From Episyrphus balteatus (lineage: Eukaryota > Arthropoda > Insecta > Diptera > Syrphidae), in NCBI RefSeq assembly GCF_945859705.1, contig NC_079136.1, forward strand, positions 1,591,501-1,655,500: DNA of 64,000 nt, written 5' to 3'. The position numbers were made by a program, and so were the translations under genes. The notes beneath the pieces are model-generated. The model was not told the DNA's origin and did no database searches. It saw only the letters and a program-made list of their open reading frames with translations. Shown piece by piece: positions 1-11,541 of the stretch. Each line of letters starts with the position of its first letter. Position 1 is the stretch's first letter.

Positions 1-531
1 AATTCAAAGTGCGAATATATCTACTACAGATATATTGGCGTTGGTTTAAATATTCAAAGAGATAAAACAGGGAACGTTTTATTGCATGAACGTGCAAAAA
101 TATTTTTTTTAATTTATTGATCAACGTGTTGACCTCAATAAAAAATAAAATGGAAACAAAAACTCCTCAAAAGATCAAGGAATTTTAGTTCGAGCAAAAA
201 TGGTATTAATATACCAGATATCAATTATTTTGCTTCGATTGATAACAAAAAACTTTTTTTGGTCATATCCTTCCAGGGAAATCTTTTTCTTTATAGTTTT
301 TTATTTGATATTAGGTTGAAACAAAACTCAATTTTTTTGATAAAAAAAAAGTTTTCAGAAAAGCAAAACCTGAGAAAAACAGGCTTGATTATAAAGAAAG
401 AGTTGATGCCGAAATTATAATTTCTTAGAGCCGTTTGCTCAAACGAAACTTAAGAATTTAATCGACCGTTCAAAAAGTTTGAATGATCGAATAAAAAGTT
501 TGTTTTGCTATAAACTATTGCCTTCAAACTA
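1..531. other. AT-rich DNA, nothing recognised
   Basis: No open frame, RNA gene or clear repeat boundary was recognised before the start of repeat copy A. Confidence 0.4.
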
Positions 532-1854
532 AAATTTTTCCTACAGACCCGACCATTTAGTTGGCTACCTATGCACATGCGCACACTAACATCACTGTGG
601 TCTACAAGAATTTTTAACCAGAAACCAAAGTATACTGTTCTGAAGGTTTTAAGGGTTCTGAACACCAATCCGAAGTCAAAAATATTCTAATAGTCTCCGT
701 TTTATGAAATATTACCGTTATAAAAAAAGGCTTCTTCTTTTTTCTAACGGTAGTATTTCAAAAACTGATTAGCCAATAGATTATTTCTAACGTAGGATTC
801 GAGTTCAGCACTCCTTAAACCTTCAGAAAAGTATGTCTTGGTTCTTATGGCAAAATAGTGTTGTAACTTAAACTTTAGATTAAGTAAAGTTAGTCTTTGG
901 CATATTATCTTAAATTTTAGATATCTCGGGCAAAACAAGAGATTTAAACAGTTTTTGAGGGAAGAAAAACTGTTGTTATAGTCACCATACTTTAGGATAT
1001 CCTCAAAAACAATCAAAATAACGTTGTTTGCATTTTCTAACGGTAATATTTCAGAAATGTAAACTAATAAAAATTTCCTGACTTGGGATTCGAGTTTAGC
1101 ACACCCTACAAACCATCAGAAAAATTTATTCTGGTTCTCAATACCAAAAAAAAATTTTGTAGACCAGTTTATTAAGTGTGTGGAGACACTGCAAGACTTT
1201 AAGACATAAAATAATTCAAATTACACACACTTATACTTCTTGTCCCGTATATGAAATTGTCTTAACCCTTTCGGACCCAGCGTTACTCTCATGTAACATT
1301 TTTTTAAAAATTCGTAAAAAATATTAAATTAAACAATTTTTTACGTTAAGATGGCTTAATTGAAAGATAATAATGCCTAGTTACTGGATTATTACAAAAA
1401 GTTAGTCAAATATCATACTTTTAGTTTTTTTTTTTATCGAGAAAGGGACTGAAATTCAAATTTTTTTTTTTTTTTGCAAAAAAATTTTTTTTATATATTA
1501 TCATAATTTTGAAAAAAAGATATAAAAAATGTTAATGCAGAAAGTGTTTTGTTTTTTTGCTTAGAAGAAGTAGCATACATTATAGTTTCATAAAAAGTTA
1601 TTTTCTCAGTTCTCCGACTTTTTTTGGTGGTCATAGGCAGTGCATGTTACTTACATGGAACATGAGAAAAACACATAAGTTTTGCTTATTATTATTTTGG
1701 AAAATAACTTTTTGCTATTCATATTTCTTAGTTGTGATGTTTTTGACCCGATAATACCGAAAAAACATTTTTTAATATTGATTTTCATAGCTTGGGTTCG
1801 AAAGGGTTAAAAACAAGCCATAAACTTTAATTCAAAAATACTTGCGTTATAATA
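532..1854. repeat. Dispersed repeat, copy A (filled by a piggyBac-like element)
   Basis: This stretch matches 3784-4928 base for base over long runs, from a shared start (ATTTTTCCTACAGACCCGAC) to a shared end (CTTGCGTTATAATAA). Inside are short blocks in both orientations resembling GATTCGAGTTCAGCAC...CCTTCAGAAA, also found at about 2400 and 13710. The two short open frames (450-668, 744-1016) are conserved only because the repeat is; I do not read them as genes. Copy A carries the 1266-1806 insertion that copy B lacks. No TIRs were seen at the outer ends, so the class is unknown. Confidence 0.85.
1266..1806. mobile_element. piggyBac-like non-autonomous element, TTAA duplication
   Basis: A 541-bp insertion in repeat copy A. 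Its ends are inverted: CCCTTTCGGACCCAGC on the left and the complement of CCCTTTCGAACCCAAGC on the right, each directly bordered by TTAA (1262-1265 and 1807-1810). Copy B has a single TTAA at 4880-4883 at the same place, which is the empty site. TTAA targeting with CCC-starting termini is the piggyBac signature. A 65-codon open frame inside (1557-1754) shows no transposase motif I can recognise, so this is a MITE-type copy. Confidence 0.85.
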
Positions 1855-3783
1855 ACACTGTGATAGTTTTTAGAACTTTTTTTTTGCAACAGAGCGGAGA
1901 CACATCGATTCTAGTTAATTCGAGTATGCTGAATTCAGTGGTGGCAACCGTTTTGAAAGTTTGGCTCAAGTTTTCGAGATATTTCGAAAATAAAATCTTA
2001 GGTCGGGACTATTAAAATACTGATAATTTCGAATAATTAAGTTTTTTTTAAGCAGTTTTTAGTTTAGAGAAAAGCTATTCCTGTATATAGCTATATGTTT
2101 AACACTATTCCAACCTAGGTTGTTATGTTTCGGTCGCTTACAAAGCATTTTATAAACAAAAACTTCACTTTTTCATGTTTTTTTTTATTTTGTTGACTTT
2201 CAAAGCCTTTAATATGGAGGCAATTTGAGTTTAACATTGATTCGGGATATTTTATATTATTTAAATAGCATATCATTCCAAAAATGAATAAAATACTGCA
2301 AATCTGAAAAAGTTCACTAGTGAAAATCAGCCTACTAAGCTACGGAAATGTATTAAATAACACTGGTAAGCAAAATTAAACTTTTTTTTTGCCACAAGAA
2401 CCAAAATATACTTTTCTGAAGGTGAAAGGGGTGCTGAACTCGAATCCGAAGCCATACATATTTATTTGGCTTCCTTTTTTTAAATATTTATTATTAAAAT
2501 TTACTCGTTTTTCTCGATTTAATCGAGAAAAACTTGTATCTCGTAAACGAAACATTTTTTAGTACTTTTTTAAATGCAGGATTGATTCAATTAGGATTCC
2601 CTACAGCTTAAGTCCAGAAATCGTGATCTGAGGGTTTTAGTTTTAGAGTTACCCAAAACAAATATGGATATAATGGATTTTGAAAATCACCTCTGAATTT
2701 CAGACCAAAATAAGAAAATATGGCATTAAAAAAAAAACTCAATTAAAAACGAGAAAACTTCACTTCCTTTTTTTTAACTACATACGTCTACAAATAAACA
2801 ATCCTAAATGCCGAAATTTTTTTTCTTTCAAAAATCCGTATTAATTTTCGGATATTCCCATCTAATCTCATCCCATGGATAAAATGGTTTTTGAATTTCA
2901 AATTCATTTTAGAAATAATATTTTTAATGGATATAATGGATTTTGATGCGAATAAAGTTGTTTGGATATAATGGGTTTTGAAACAAAAACTCAAGTGGAT
3001 AAAATGGGTTTTGAAATTAACCTCTAACTTTGTGGTCTGATTTCTATGCCAAAAAATGTAATTAGAGACTCAAACTTGGGCGCATCGTATGTATTTGAAT
3101 AATAGAAACAAAACCTCATACCTAAGTCATTTTTTTTGAAAAGTGGATATAATGGGTTTTGATTCTGATCCACACACATATTCATTGACCTACTATTTAT
3201 ATAATATATATTAAGTCAATGGGTATATTTTTCATTATACTTCTGATCAGTTTTTTCAGCTTAATTGACACACACCCTTAGTTTGATAATTGTAAAATAA
3301 AAATATCCCATCATCGCAGAAAAAAAAATGTAATTTTTTTTTATCTGGCACAGGATTTTTTTTTGTTGATGAAGAACACTGGCTGAAAAATCCTTTATTC
3401 GATTTTCAATTTCATTTTGGAAAAAGTGAAGAATTAACGAAAAAAATTGAAGAAAAATATCTGGCGTAATATAATACAGTAGAAAATATATTCATAATGG
3501 TTGTTTTTGTTGATAACAAAAGAGTTTGAAAGAAAAACTTTTCGCATTTTTCACTTTTCAAACAAAATTTTTAAATGTCAAACTTCAAATTCATAAGTGT
3601 GTGTGCAAATCGGTGTAAATCTGACTAAAAATGTGGAGTAAATCATGGGTACTCCGTAGTACTAAAATTACTCTGGAGTAATTTTTTTTTTACACTTTTG
3701 TGGCGTCAAAGAACACAAAACCTTCAAAAGTGCAAAAATAAGTACTAAAAGGGTACTCTCATTGGAGTGAAAGAAAACGACAT
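1855..3783. other. Intergenic repeat-rich stretch
   Basis: No gene was recognised. It holds a relic transposon end near 2358-2460 (AACACTGGTAAGCA followed by an inverted copy of the block seen in the 13181-13794 element) and the short repeat array at 2664-3162. A stretch at 3590-3630 (GTGTGTGCAAATCGGTGTAA) recurs at about 9317 inside another element. Confidence 0.5.
2664..3162 (+). repeat. Six irregularly spaced copies of a 19-bp motif
   Basis: Near-copies of TGGATATAATGGGTTTTGA begin at about 2664, 2876, 2928, 2963, 2996 and 3144. All are on the same strand, with spacers of about 15-190 bp of unrelated AT-rich sequence. Spacing and spacers are too irregular for a CRISPR or a simple satellite. 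Function and origin are unknown. Confidence 0.7.
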
Positions 3784-4928
3784 AAAATTTTTCCTACAGA
3801 CCCGACCATTTAGTTGGCTGCCTATGCGCATGCGCACACTAACATCACTGTGGTCTACAAGAATTTTTAACCAGAAACCAAAGTATACTGTTCTGAAGGT
3901 TTTAAGGGTGCTGAACACCAATCCGAAGTCAAAAATATTCTACTAGTCTCCGTTTTATGAATTATTACCGTTATAAAAAAAAGGCTTTTTTATTTTCTAA
4001 CGGTAGTATTTCAAACACTGAGGCTAATAGAATATTTCTAACTTCGGATTCGAGTTCAGCACTCTTTAAACCTTCAGAAACGTATGTCTTGGTTCTTACG
4101 GCAAAAAAGTGTTGTAACTTAAACTTTAGATTAAGTGAAATTAGTCTTTGGCATATTACCTTAAATTTTAGATATCTCGGGCAAAACAAGAGATTTAAAC
4201 AGTTTTTGAGGGAAGAAAAAACTGTTGTTATAGTCACCATACTTTAGGATATCCTCAAAAACAATCAAAATAACGTTGTTTGGTCAGCTATTACATGAAG
4301 CCTCAAGAGGCTTGACTCTTTTTTCGAATTTTCTTTTGATAATCATTCTGTGAGGCGCGTACTATTACACGATGCCTCTTGAGTCAAAGACTCAAATTTG
4401 ACATTTCTTTTTTGATTTCAGTATTGTTGTTGTTGTATTCCACCAAGAAGCAAAAAGAAATGAAAGGGAATGTTGAAAAAAGAAAGAGTGGAAAAAGAAA
4501 CGTCAAAAAAGAGTCTCGGAATTTTGGCCCACGACTCTCCGGTCGGATAATTTTTTGTTTTATCTTCTTTCTCTTTTGCACTCATTGGTTTTGAAAAGAG
4601 GCGCGCCTCTTGAGGCTTCATGTAATAGCTGACTTGCATTTTCTAACGGTAATATTTCAGAAATGTAAACTAATAAAAATTTCCTGACTTGGGATTCGAG
4701 TTCAGCACACCCTTCAAACCTTCAGAAAAGTTTATTCTGGTTCTCAATACCAAAAAAAATTTTGTAGACCAGTTTATTAAGTGTGTGGAGACACTGCAAG
4801 ACTTAAATGCAAGACTTTAAGACATAAAATAATTCAAATTACACACACTTATACTTCTTGTCCCGTATATGAAATTGTCTTAAAAACAAGCCATAAACTT
4901 TAATTCAAAAATACTTGCGTTATAATAA
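3784..4928. repeat. Dispersed repeat, copy B (filled by a 351-bp MITE)
   Basis: Second copy of the repeat at 532-1854, in the same orientation. It lacks the TTAA insertion of copy A but carries its own insertion at 4283-4633. Comparing the two copies gives exact insertion boundaries for both elements. Confidence 0.85.
4283..4633. mobile_element. 351-bp MITE with 29-bp perfect TIRs and 3-bp duplication TTG
   Basis: Perfect 29-bp inverted ends begin GTCAGCTATTACATGAAGCC (4283-4311) and are mirrored at 4605-4633. TTG flanks both sides (4280-4282 and 4634-4636). Copy A has one TTG at 1028-1030, the empty site. A sub-terminal partial copy of the end lies at about 4367-4386. Three-base duplications suit PIF/Harbinger- or CACTA-like elements, but TTG is not the usual TTA/TAA, so the superfamily is open. 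No coding sequence was seen. Confidence 0.85.
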
Positions 4929-7165
4929 TTCACCCTTCTTAACATTCTTCTACAGATTCATTTCTACCATAGTCAGTTCTATGAAGAGCCTGATGAAATT
5001 GGAGTGTGAATTGACCTTGAAACACTTTTCCTCAAGTAGGATAGATGATTCTATTGCTCTCGATAAGATTTGGAGTACAAAAATAATATCTATCTAATAT
5101 AACTGTAACCGTTCTTGATATGCAGGTATGAAGACAAGTTAAAATTGTCAACCCAATGAAATCCTCTTAAGGGAAAACGGAGAAATATATTCTCTTAATA
5201 TGTATATTTGGTGATAACAAAGATTATAGAATACAATGTATTCTATAATCTTTGGTGATAAGGAGACCACACCTGGAAAGAGTTGTATAAAGAGATTTCA
5301 TATCGTAAGGATCCGGAATATACATTACATACATAGCTATACTGGCTATTATAATATTGTCATATAGTGAGATCTGAAGTAAAGCCCAGTATCGTAAATG
5401 GCACCTTAATCTGGAATGTTACTCACTGTAGGCACAAAAATAAGATAACGCATCCTGAAACTTTAATTAAATCGAACGGTACATGCCAATAAAATGTAAT
5501 GAACTTGCTCACGCTTCAGTTTAATTAAGTATTTTTATTTGGTGTGACACAATTGACTTTTATTGGTACAACATTATATTCATGATGTACACAAACAATT
5601 TAACCTTGAGACTTTGTTTTAAACTAAAATGTAGTCAACAACTATAGCAGAAGCCATACAAAAGTATTACATAAACCATAACTAATATTACGTGGACAGG
5701 ATTGGTTTGTATTTACTTATACAAAATTTTGAACAGTATTTTGCCAGACAAAATTCGTAAAAAAAACGTTGCCAAATATTATACACTGTTTGCACAAAAT
5801 ACAACAAAACACATACATTTAGTAGATACTCGTATGCAAACAGAAATAACAATGGGAAAAGCCACACCAATATTTTTTTCATTTCAGGATGACAATACGA
5901 TGAGGTACTTCGGCATACAGTGGGGAATTTTAATAAAAAAATAAGATATTTTATACTGAGTTATAATAAAGATTTCTAAATAAGCTAAGAGTGTCCTTTC
6001 TTAAAGGTGTTCGTTTAAGAGCTAAAATGCTGCCAATGGTCGTTAAGCTTAATCGGAAAATAAAAATCGGATCTTGATTTCTTTTGATCGAATCTTTATT
6101 ATATCTGGCGCCCAAAATAGAAATCCTGATTTTTTTTATTTCGGTATGTATTTAAGACATTGGTTAATGAAACTGCAATCTATAAATTTGGATATTGGCT
6201 TGGTTATAAACTGGCCGGCTCTAAGTGAACTAATTAACAGTTTCCTATTATCGTGCTTCAAGGCTAAAGGTGACAGTGACACACGTACATAGTGGCGTAT
6301 TTATAGTCACTGTAAAACTGTGAAGTTTATTTTCTTTGAATTACATAATACATCCCATTATCTTTGATTAAATTAATATTTTATTCTAAACTAATGGAAG
6401 TGTTAACATTTCTGATTGTTACAATTGACACGTTATTTTTCAAGCCAATTTTCCAGCCAACTTTCTAATAAAATTGCTATAGGTAATTGGAAAGACTTAT
6501 TTTGTCAGGTAACCAATTGGAAAGCCCAAACTTGACTATAACTATTTAGTCCTTAACGTTTCTGAACCTACTAAATGTCTTCATTTCAATACTGACAGTT
6601 TAAGTGACAAAATATTGACTCAAAAAAACTTTGTTTGGTGTCAACTTTTATGACAACATAACCCGCTGTTGGTCATTGCAAAGCCAGAGTAACGAGGAAA
6701 TTCAAAGAAGCTACTGCGAGTATGTGGAGTGAATTTTAATGAATCATTTACGATTTACGAATGAAATGCGGTCAACCAGCCAAAAAAAGTTATACCTCAA
6801 AATAATTCTTCTAGAAATTGCACTTTCATAACAAAAGTAATAAAAATTTTATATTCTGCCATTTTTGGCTTGATTTGTTAAAAAAGAACTTTGTTAAGAG
6901 AAAGGTACTTTTAGGTATCAATACAATATTTTATAGATATTTAAGATAAGTTTTTTCTCAACTTAAGCATTTGCTCAAGCGAAGTCTTTATTTATTGGAA
7001 AAATAGAGTAAAGTAAAATCATGAATTGAGCTTCTCAAGGAAGCTCCAAATGAGTTTTGACTGATTTTGTAAACTGCCATCTAAAATTATATATCAGAGA
7101 TACCCAGAAGGAGATGGGAAACTTCTGACGTCATACTGGTTTGTCTACAAGCTCGAATTGATACT
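4929..7165. other. Intergenic stretch, no gene recognised
   Basis: AT-rich sequence with scattered short open frames (5702-5944, 6074-6292) that show no recognisable domain and no splice context. The only structured feature is the perfect palindrome at 5218-5254. Confidence 0.45.
5218..5254. repeat. Perfect 37-bp palindrome
   Basis: Two 18-bp perfect arms (CAAAGATTATAGAATACA and its complement) flank a single central base. The palindrome is bordered by direct repeats of TTTGGTGATAA. It may be a hairpin-forming relic or a templated duplication scar. Confidence 0.8.
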
Positions 7166-7220
7166 TTTGGCTAAGTATGCGTGAAAAGATTGAGGCTTTT
7201 GGCTAAGTATGCGTGAAAAG
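7166..7220 (+). repeat. Two-copy 30-bp tandem repeat
   Basis: CTTTTGGCTAAGTATGCGTG plus AAAAG occurs twice (about 7166-7190 and 7196-7220) at a 30-bp period. A further partial TGTATGCGTGG follows. It lies just 5' of the degenerate transposase. Confidence 0.7.
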
Positions 7221-7604
7221 TTGCATGTGTATGCGTGGTTACTGTGGTTACACTATGTGGGTATTTCACTTTTATTCAGGGATACAACCTTTCATTGGCT
7301 ACAGCTTTCCGGTGTGGCACACCATTTCCAAGACAGCCATTAAGGAACTTCAAATTTTTGAAAACAAAACTACGGAGGATCTGTAGCTTTCGATATCTTG
7401 GAAGAGCGCACGGCTTAATGCCAACCAAGACAATCAATACCACAACTGGAAAACCGGAACGTAACCTACCCAGAAAGCTTGAAAAAAAAAGCTTATTCAT
7501 GTATCGGGTTTTCCACTAGGGACTTGACAACTTTGAATTCGCACTATTTCACTAATCACCAAAATATCACTGTCAAGTTATTTAGAAAACTCAACATTTT
7601 CATC

Positions 7605-7987
7605 ATGGTTAAGTACACGAAAGAGCGACGTCTGCAATTTATAAAAATTTTCTATACCGATATATTCGGAGTCTGTAACAGTAACTTAAAGAGCCTTAAC
7701 TTAGTGGAATTGAATCTACATATTCGTTGTATAACGTAGCCGTCTCAGAGAAATAACGGGTTGATCGAATTGTCGAAAATATCGAGGCCGTTCAGACGTC
7801 CGTAGCAAACGGTCCAAGTCAGTCTATTTCACGTCACCAGCTTTCTAGTGCCATGGATATCGATAATTTTTGGACCGAATTGGAAGATATGGACATAGAC
7901 AACATATTATGGTTTCAACAAGCTACACACACAGCACGCGTTACAATCGATTTATTGAAGATTAAGTTTGATGAGCGTGTTGTCTAA
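7605..7987 (+). pseudogene. Degenerate Tc1/mariner-type transposase with internal deletion
   Basis: Two fragments of one transposase family are visible. At 7605-7739 the frame opens MVKYTKERRLQFIKIFY, the N-terminal helix-turn-helix region of insect Tc1/mariner-type transposases. At 7760-7987 another frame reads RIVENIEAVQTSVA, then jumps to ELEDMDIDNILWFQQATHTA, which resembles the catalytic-core block usually read as WFQQDGATCHTA. The aspartate expected in WFQQD is missing, and the roughly 200 residues normally between the two blocks are deleted. The reading frame shifts near 7740. The copy cannot encode an active enzyme. The family assignment is from remembered motifs, not a search. Confidence 0.75.
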
Positions 7988-8338
7988 AGGAGTGGGATAT
8001 CCTTTAGCCATTGTATAAGGTTAGGTCCGAGAACGAGATTATTGAAACAAAATTAGGGTAATAAAATCGGAAACAGTTTTTTAACGTTTCGAAGACAATA
8101 TCTGGGCCGTTCCACCCTTTACGATGGAAATGGTGTGACAATTTTACGTAATTATGTATAATTTAATAAATTATTCACCCATTATTAATTTAATATTAAT
8201 AGAACTCGAATTGAAAAATCTACAAAACCTGCAATGCCCTTTGTGACAAAATGAATAAATTTATTAGAAAACATATTGAATTATTTTTAATTTCGAATTT
8301 AGTTGTGTTCCGGGTGTAACATTATTACAAATCACTTA
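7988..8338. other. Intergenic, contains a short shared retroelement-like tail
   Basis: At 8004-8025 the sequence TTAGCCATTGTATAAGGTTA recurs with one mismatch at 42190-42211 in the 3' part of a non-LTR insertion, so a fragment of that element may lie here. The rest is AT-rich and unrecognised. Confidence 0.45.
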
Positions 8339-9552
8339 TAGCGTTTTCGTTTGGTCGTCCGGGACTCTCCGGAATTCATTCGAACGATTCTGAAACTGTT
8401 CGTTTGGCACTCAATGACAGTTCTAATTCTGAAAAGAAGAGAAAATCGATTCCGAATTTTGAGGCAAAATCAAAACGAGAATCACGCACACATGTTCACA
8501 CTTAAGACGTCAAAGTAATGGAATGTTATTGCTTGTTGTTCACTTCTGAATATTGAAATTTTTTACTATTCCAAACTTTAAATTATATTGAAATAAAGTA
8601 AAGAAAACAAAAAAAAAAAAAAAACGATAATTTTTATGGAATAAACCAATTATACAAAATAAAACTTTCATCAGGCGTTCGCATTATTTGGCGTTTCACA
8701 AATACAAAGAAACCCAAACTTCAGAATCAAAAAGAAGTATCCAATGTCGAATTCCTTTCAATTTTTTGAATCGCCTCAAAAAATCGAATTTTTGGTGTTA
8801 AAAAGGAACATGAAAACAGACCGAATTCTTTTTGCGATTGTATGTGTGTCATTTGACAACAATTTTTACACAAACGTCAAGCTGAAACTAAAACAATTTC
8901 TGCAAAATAAAACCAGAGATTCCTTTGATCAATAATTTTGTTTATTTTCTTCGGTAATATAGATTTATTCTAATCAGAATCAAAGGGAAATTGCAGTTAT
9001 TATTAAGATCTGAGTGAAGATGAAGTAGAAGGTTATTATTTTGGCCGTATGCTGTGGTTTTACAGAGAAAAATTTTTCTGACGATAATTATGAGAAGAAA
9101 AGTCACAGTAATTTGACTTTTTCACAAGAACTATGCCAGGAAAAAATATATTTTGATCGCACATTGTTTTTTTTTTTATTTATTTCATATTTTTCCGCAA
9201 TAAAAATACGATATTCAATTAAAATTTTCTCTTTATTTGAAGTTGGTGTTCTCAAATAAACAAACAACACGAAGAAAACTTTCAGCTTGACGTTTGAGAA
9301 ATGTCAAATGTTCCAAGTGTGTGTGCAAATCCGTGTAAATCTCTCAAAAAAGAAGGATGAAAAAAAATTCGAATTCTGCTTCGTTTGAGGCGATTTTTTT
9401 TTCTATGGAACATGATTTTCAGAAAAAATTCGCTTCGAGATCGCCGAAAATTCGATTTTTCAATTGAAAGGAATTCGACACAAGTTTGTTCGTTTGGAAT
9501 TCCGGATCGGACAGTGCCGGACCGTTCTAAGAATTACCAAACGAAAACGCTT
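8339..9552. mobile_element. 1.2-kb TIR element with TTA duplication (Harbinger-like family)
   Basis: The left end TAGCGTTTTCGTTTGGTCG and the right-end complement AAGCGTTTTCGTTTGGTAA are inverted, with TTA on both sides (8336-8338, 9553-9555). Both arms then carry CCGG-rich sub-terminal blocks, and an inner inverted pair TGTCGAATTCCTTTCAATT lies at about 8744 and 9480. The ends resemble the family at 35405, 38678 and 39225. No transposase frame was recognised, so it is non-autonomous. Three-base TTA duplications point to PIF/Harbinger. Confidence 0.75.
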
Positions 9553-10039
9553 TTAATCTTCGTATAGAGAATTAAAATTGTAAATATAGGTTTTCTAAAT
9601 AGTTCTTTTTTCAAAAAAAAACATCCGAATGTCTACAATGAGACACAAATCCATTAAAAACTTATTTTTTTATGTTGGCGTTGTTACGGGTGTGACAAAT
9701 AATATTATTTTGAAAATTAATTTATATTTTTTTAAATTTAAATTAAAAAAAAATCCATCTTTCTAAAACAAAGTTTAGGGATTATTCCATTGTGAATATC
9801 CAGAAGCCTTGAAGTCATAGATCAAAGGTTCGTAAAAATGTTATTTACGTTTTCATGAGTTTCACTTTCATTAAAAAAAAAATTTTTAGGTTCACCTTTT
9901 ATGTAGCACTAATAAATCCCCAATAAAAAAGAAATTGTTAGAATTTTCATGAATTCTTATATCCGGATTGCACTGTATAAGACTTTATATCACATAAATT
10001 CAATAAATTACTTATAAATAAATATAAATTTATTCGTAC
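9553..10039. other. AT-rich stretch 3' of the candidate exon
   Basis: No recognised feature. If the minus-strand candidate exon is real, this is the start of its first intron. Confidence 0.4.
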
Positions 10040-10183
10040 CGCGTCTGTAATAATAATTTCCCGTCCCTTGGAAAATATTTTCTCCGAACCGATAAATGAA
10101 GAATCGACTTCATGTGAGAGAAGCAGCAGCAAGAGAGCACTTGTTAACACAGGCAATGGCAATATGAGAATCTTCATTTGCAT
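10040..10183 (-). CDS. Candidate first coding exon of a secreted protein (partial)
   Basis: On the minus strand an ATG at 10183 opens 48 codons: a short polar start, then a strongly hydrophobic stretch (ILILPLPVLTSALLLLLL, about residues 5-22) and a polar segment, SHEVDSSFIGSEKIF. This is a typical signal peptide with likely cleavage near residue 28. The frame ends at GACGCG|GTACGA, an acceptable though not ideal splice donor in phase 0. Upstream lies a GC-richer segment (about 10250-10560) with a TATA box at 10471-10477, which suits a 5' UTR and core promoter. No later exon was found in 1-10039, so the rest would lie off the left edge or be missed. I do not recognise the protein. It could also be a chance open frame. 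Confidence 0.45.
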
Positions 10184-10470
10184 TTTAAATCCTTTTTTTA
10201 TCCGATTTTTTTATTTTCTCTATATGATGTGTCGAATTCGAATATAAACTAGTGTTCCAACACTACACTTTTCGTTGCACTTGGGACATCTCCGTTTGGC
10301 AAAAATTTGGTGGTGCCTATCTCGACGGTCTGCACCCGAAACTTGAAACTCGAAAGTCATCTACTACAGCAGAAGATGACGAGGTAATAAGCACACGTGA
10401 ATCTCAAAGATGCACAACACTTGGTCGAGTCGTAAACTCGTTTTCATTTTCGTTTAGTAGGACATGGAAG

Positions 10471-10477
10471 TTATATA
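10471..10477 (-). promoter_or_regulatory. Possible TATA box for the minus-strand candidate gene
   Basis: TATATAA on the minus strand (context GTGTATATAACTTCC) sits in a GC-richer island. It would place transcription start near 10445 and give a 5' leader of about 260 nt. A CACGTG E-box lies in the putative leader near 10395. No experimental support. Confidence 0.4.
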
Positions 10478-10560
10478 CACACGGCAGTGGCTGCGGTGGC
10501 ATCCACTTCGACTACGAGAGTGTCCCGTTTGCGTCCGGGTGATTGGACACACACCACACC

Positions 10561-11537
10561 AAACGAAATGGGATGGCAAGCGCAAAAGATCACTTTTGAT
10601 GGGAAAATTAATATGAATCTAGGAAGCAACAACGTAAACAACGTTCGAATCTTGGATTGAATATTAGATTGGACACACTACTCTTATGTGCTCGTATAGT
10701 TCGACTTAAAAAAGCAGTATCAAAAAACTCGATGCTTACCCGCCGACGGGTCGTATGCAAATACTTTTCGTTAATGGATAATTCGAATGACAAATGTTTG
10801 AATTACCTTCACGTATATGGTCTTCGTTTGGTCTTGGTATAGTCGTTTGGTTCGTGGTTGGCTTTGGCACTGGCTCTCGTTTTCGGTATGAGCAAAGTGC
10901 GGTGCGGATGCGTTAATACGTATTTCATGGAAATATGTGTTTGACAATATTAAACCTTAAATAAAATATAACTTCTTCTGAGTAAGAGAGTGTGGTGGGG
11001 ATAGTTTTGTTGGAGCTTCGCTTCGAAGTTCATGAATGAATTTTGGCGGGGTTATTTAAAATCAAGTATATATCTGATTGGTACGTGTTAAGTGCTTTGC
11101 CCGCCGACAAATATTTGAAATTCAAATTGGGTATAAAATGTTACCTTCTTGTGATCTAAAAACTGATAAAGATATAAATAGATTAGCTTTATGGCAAATA
11201 ATTTTCTTAATCAAGCACATAAACTCTGCTAGCTGCCATATCACAATAAAAAGTATATAACTAAATGTTTCGTTTAGAATAAATATTAATTTTCAGTTTG
11301 AGTTTTTATTATGGAATTGGTATTGAAAAGTTGACTGACCATTGGATATGAACGTTCCTTTTTATTTACCTATCCAAAGTGACAAAGTTAGTAGGAACAT
11401 CTGCTTAGCATTTGAAAAATTGCACCAACAGATAAGTTGTCAAATAACCTCACCTCGCAGTTTGGTCATGAATTTAGGTGCGAGTATTTTTGTGAGGTCT
11501 TAAAATAATTCAAGTAAGGGCTCGCAATAATAACACA
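10561..11537. other. Intergenic / possible upstream regulatory region
   Basis: Contains GTTTGG-rich text (about 10820-10900) and a moderately GC-rich patch up to about 10920. No gene or mobile element was recognised. Confidence 0.4.
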
Positions 11538-11541
11538 TTAA

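Noticed and set aside
450..1016. Two open frames of 72 and 90 codons conserved in both repeat copies (also 3957-4247)
   Set aside because: Conservation follows from repeat duplication; frames exist on both strands, lack motifs and sit on sub-terminal transposon blocks.
10252..10542. 96-codon plus-strand open frame in a GC-richer patch
   Set aside because: It overlaps the putative promoter and leader of the minus-strand candidate and shows no domain; more likely a composition effect.
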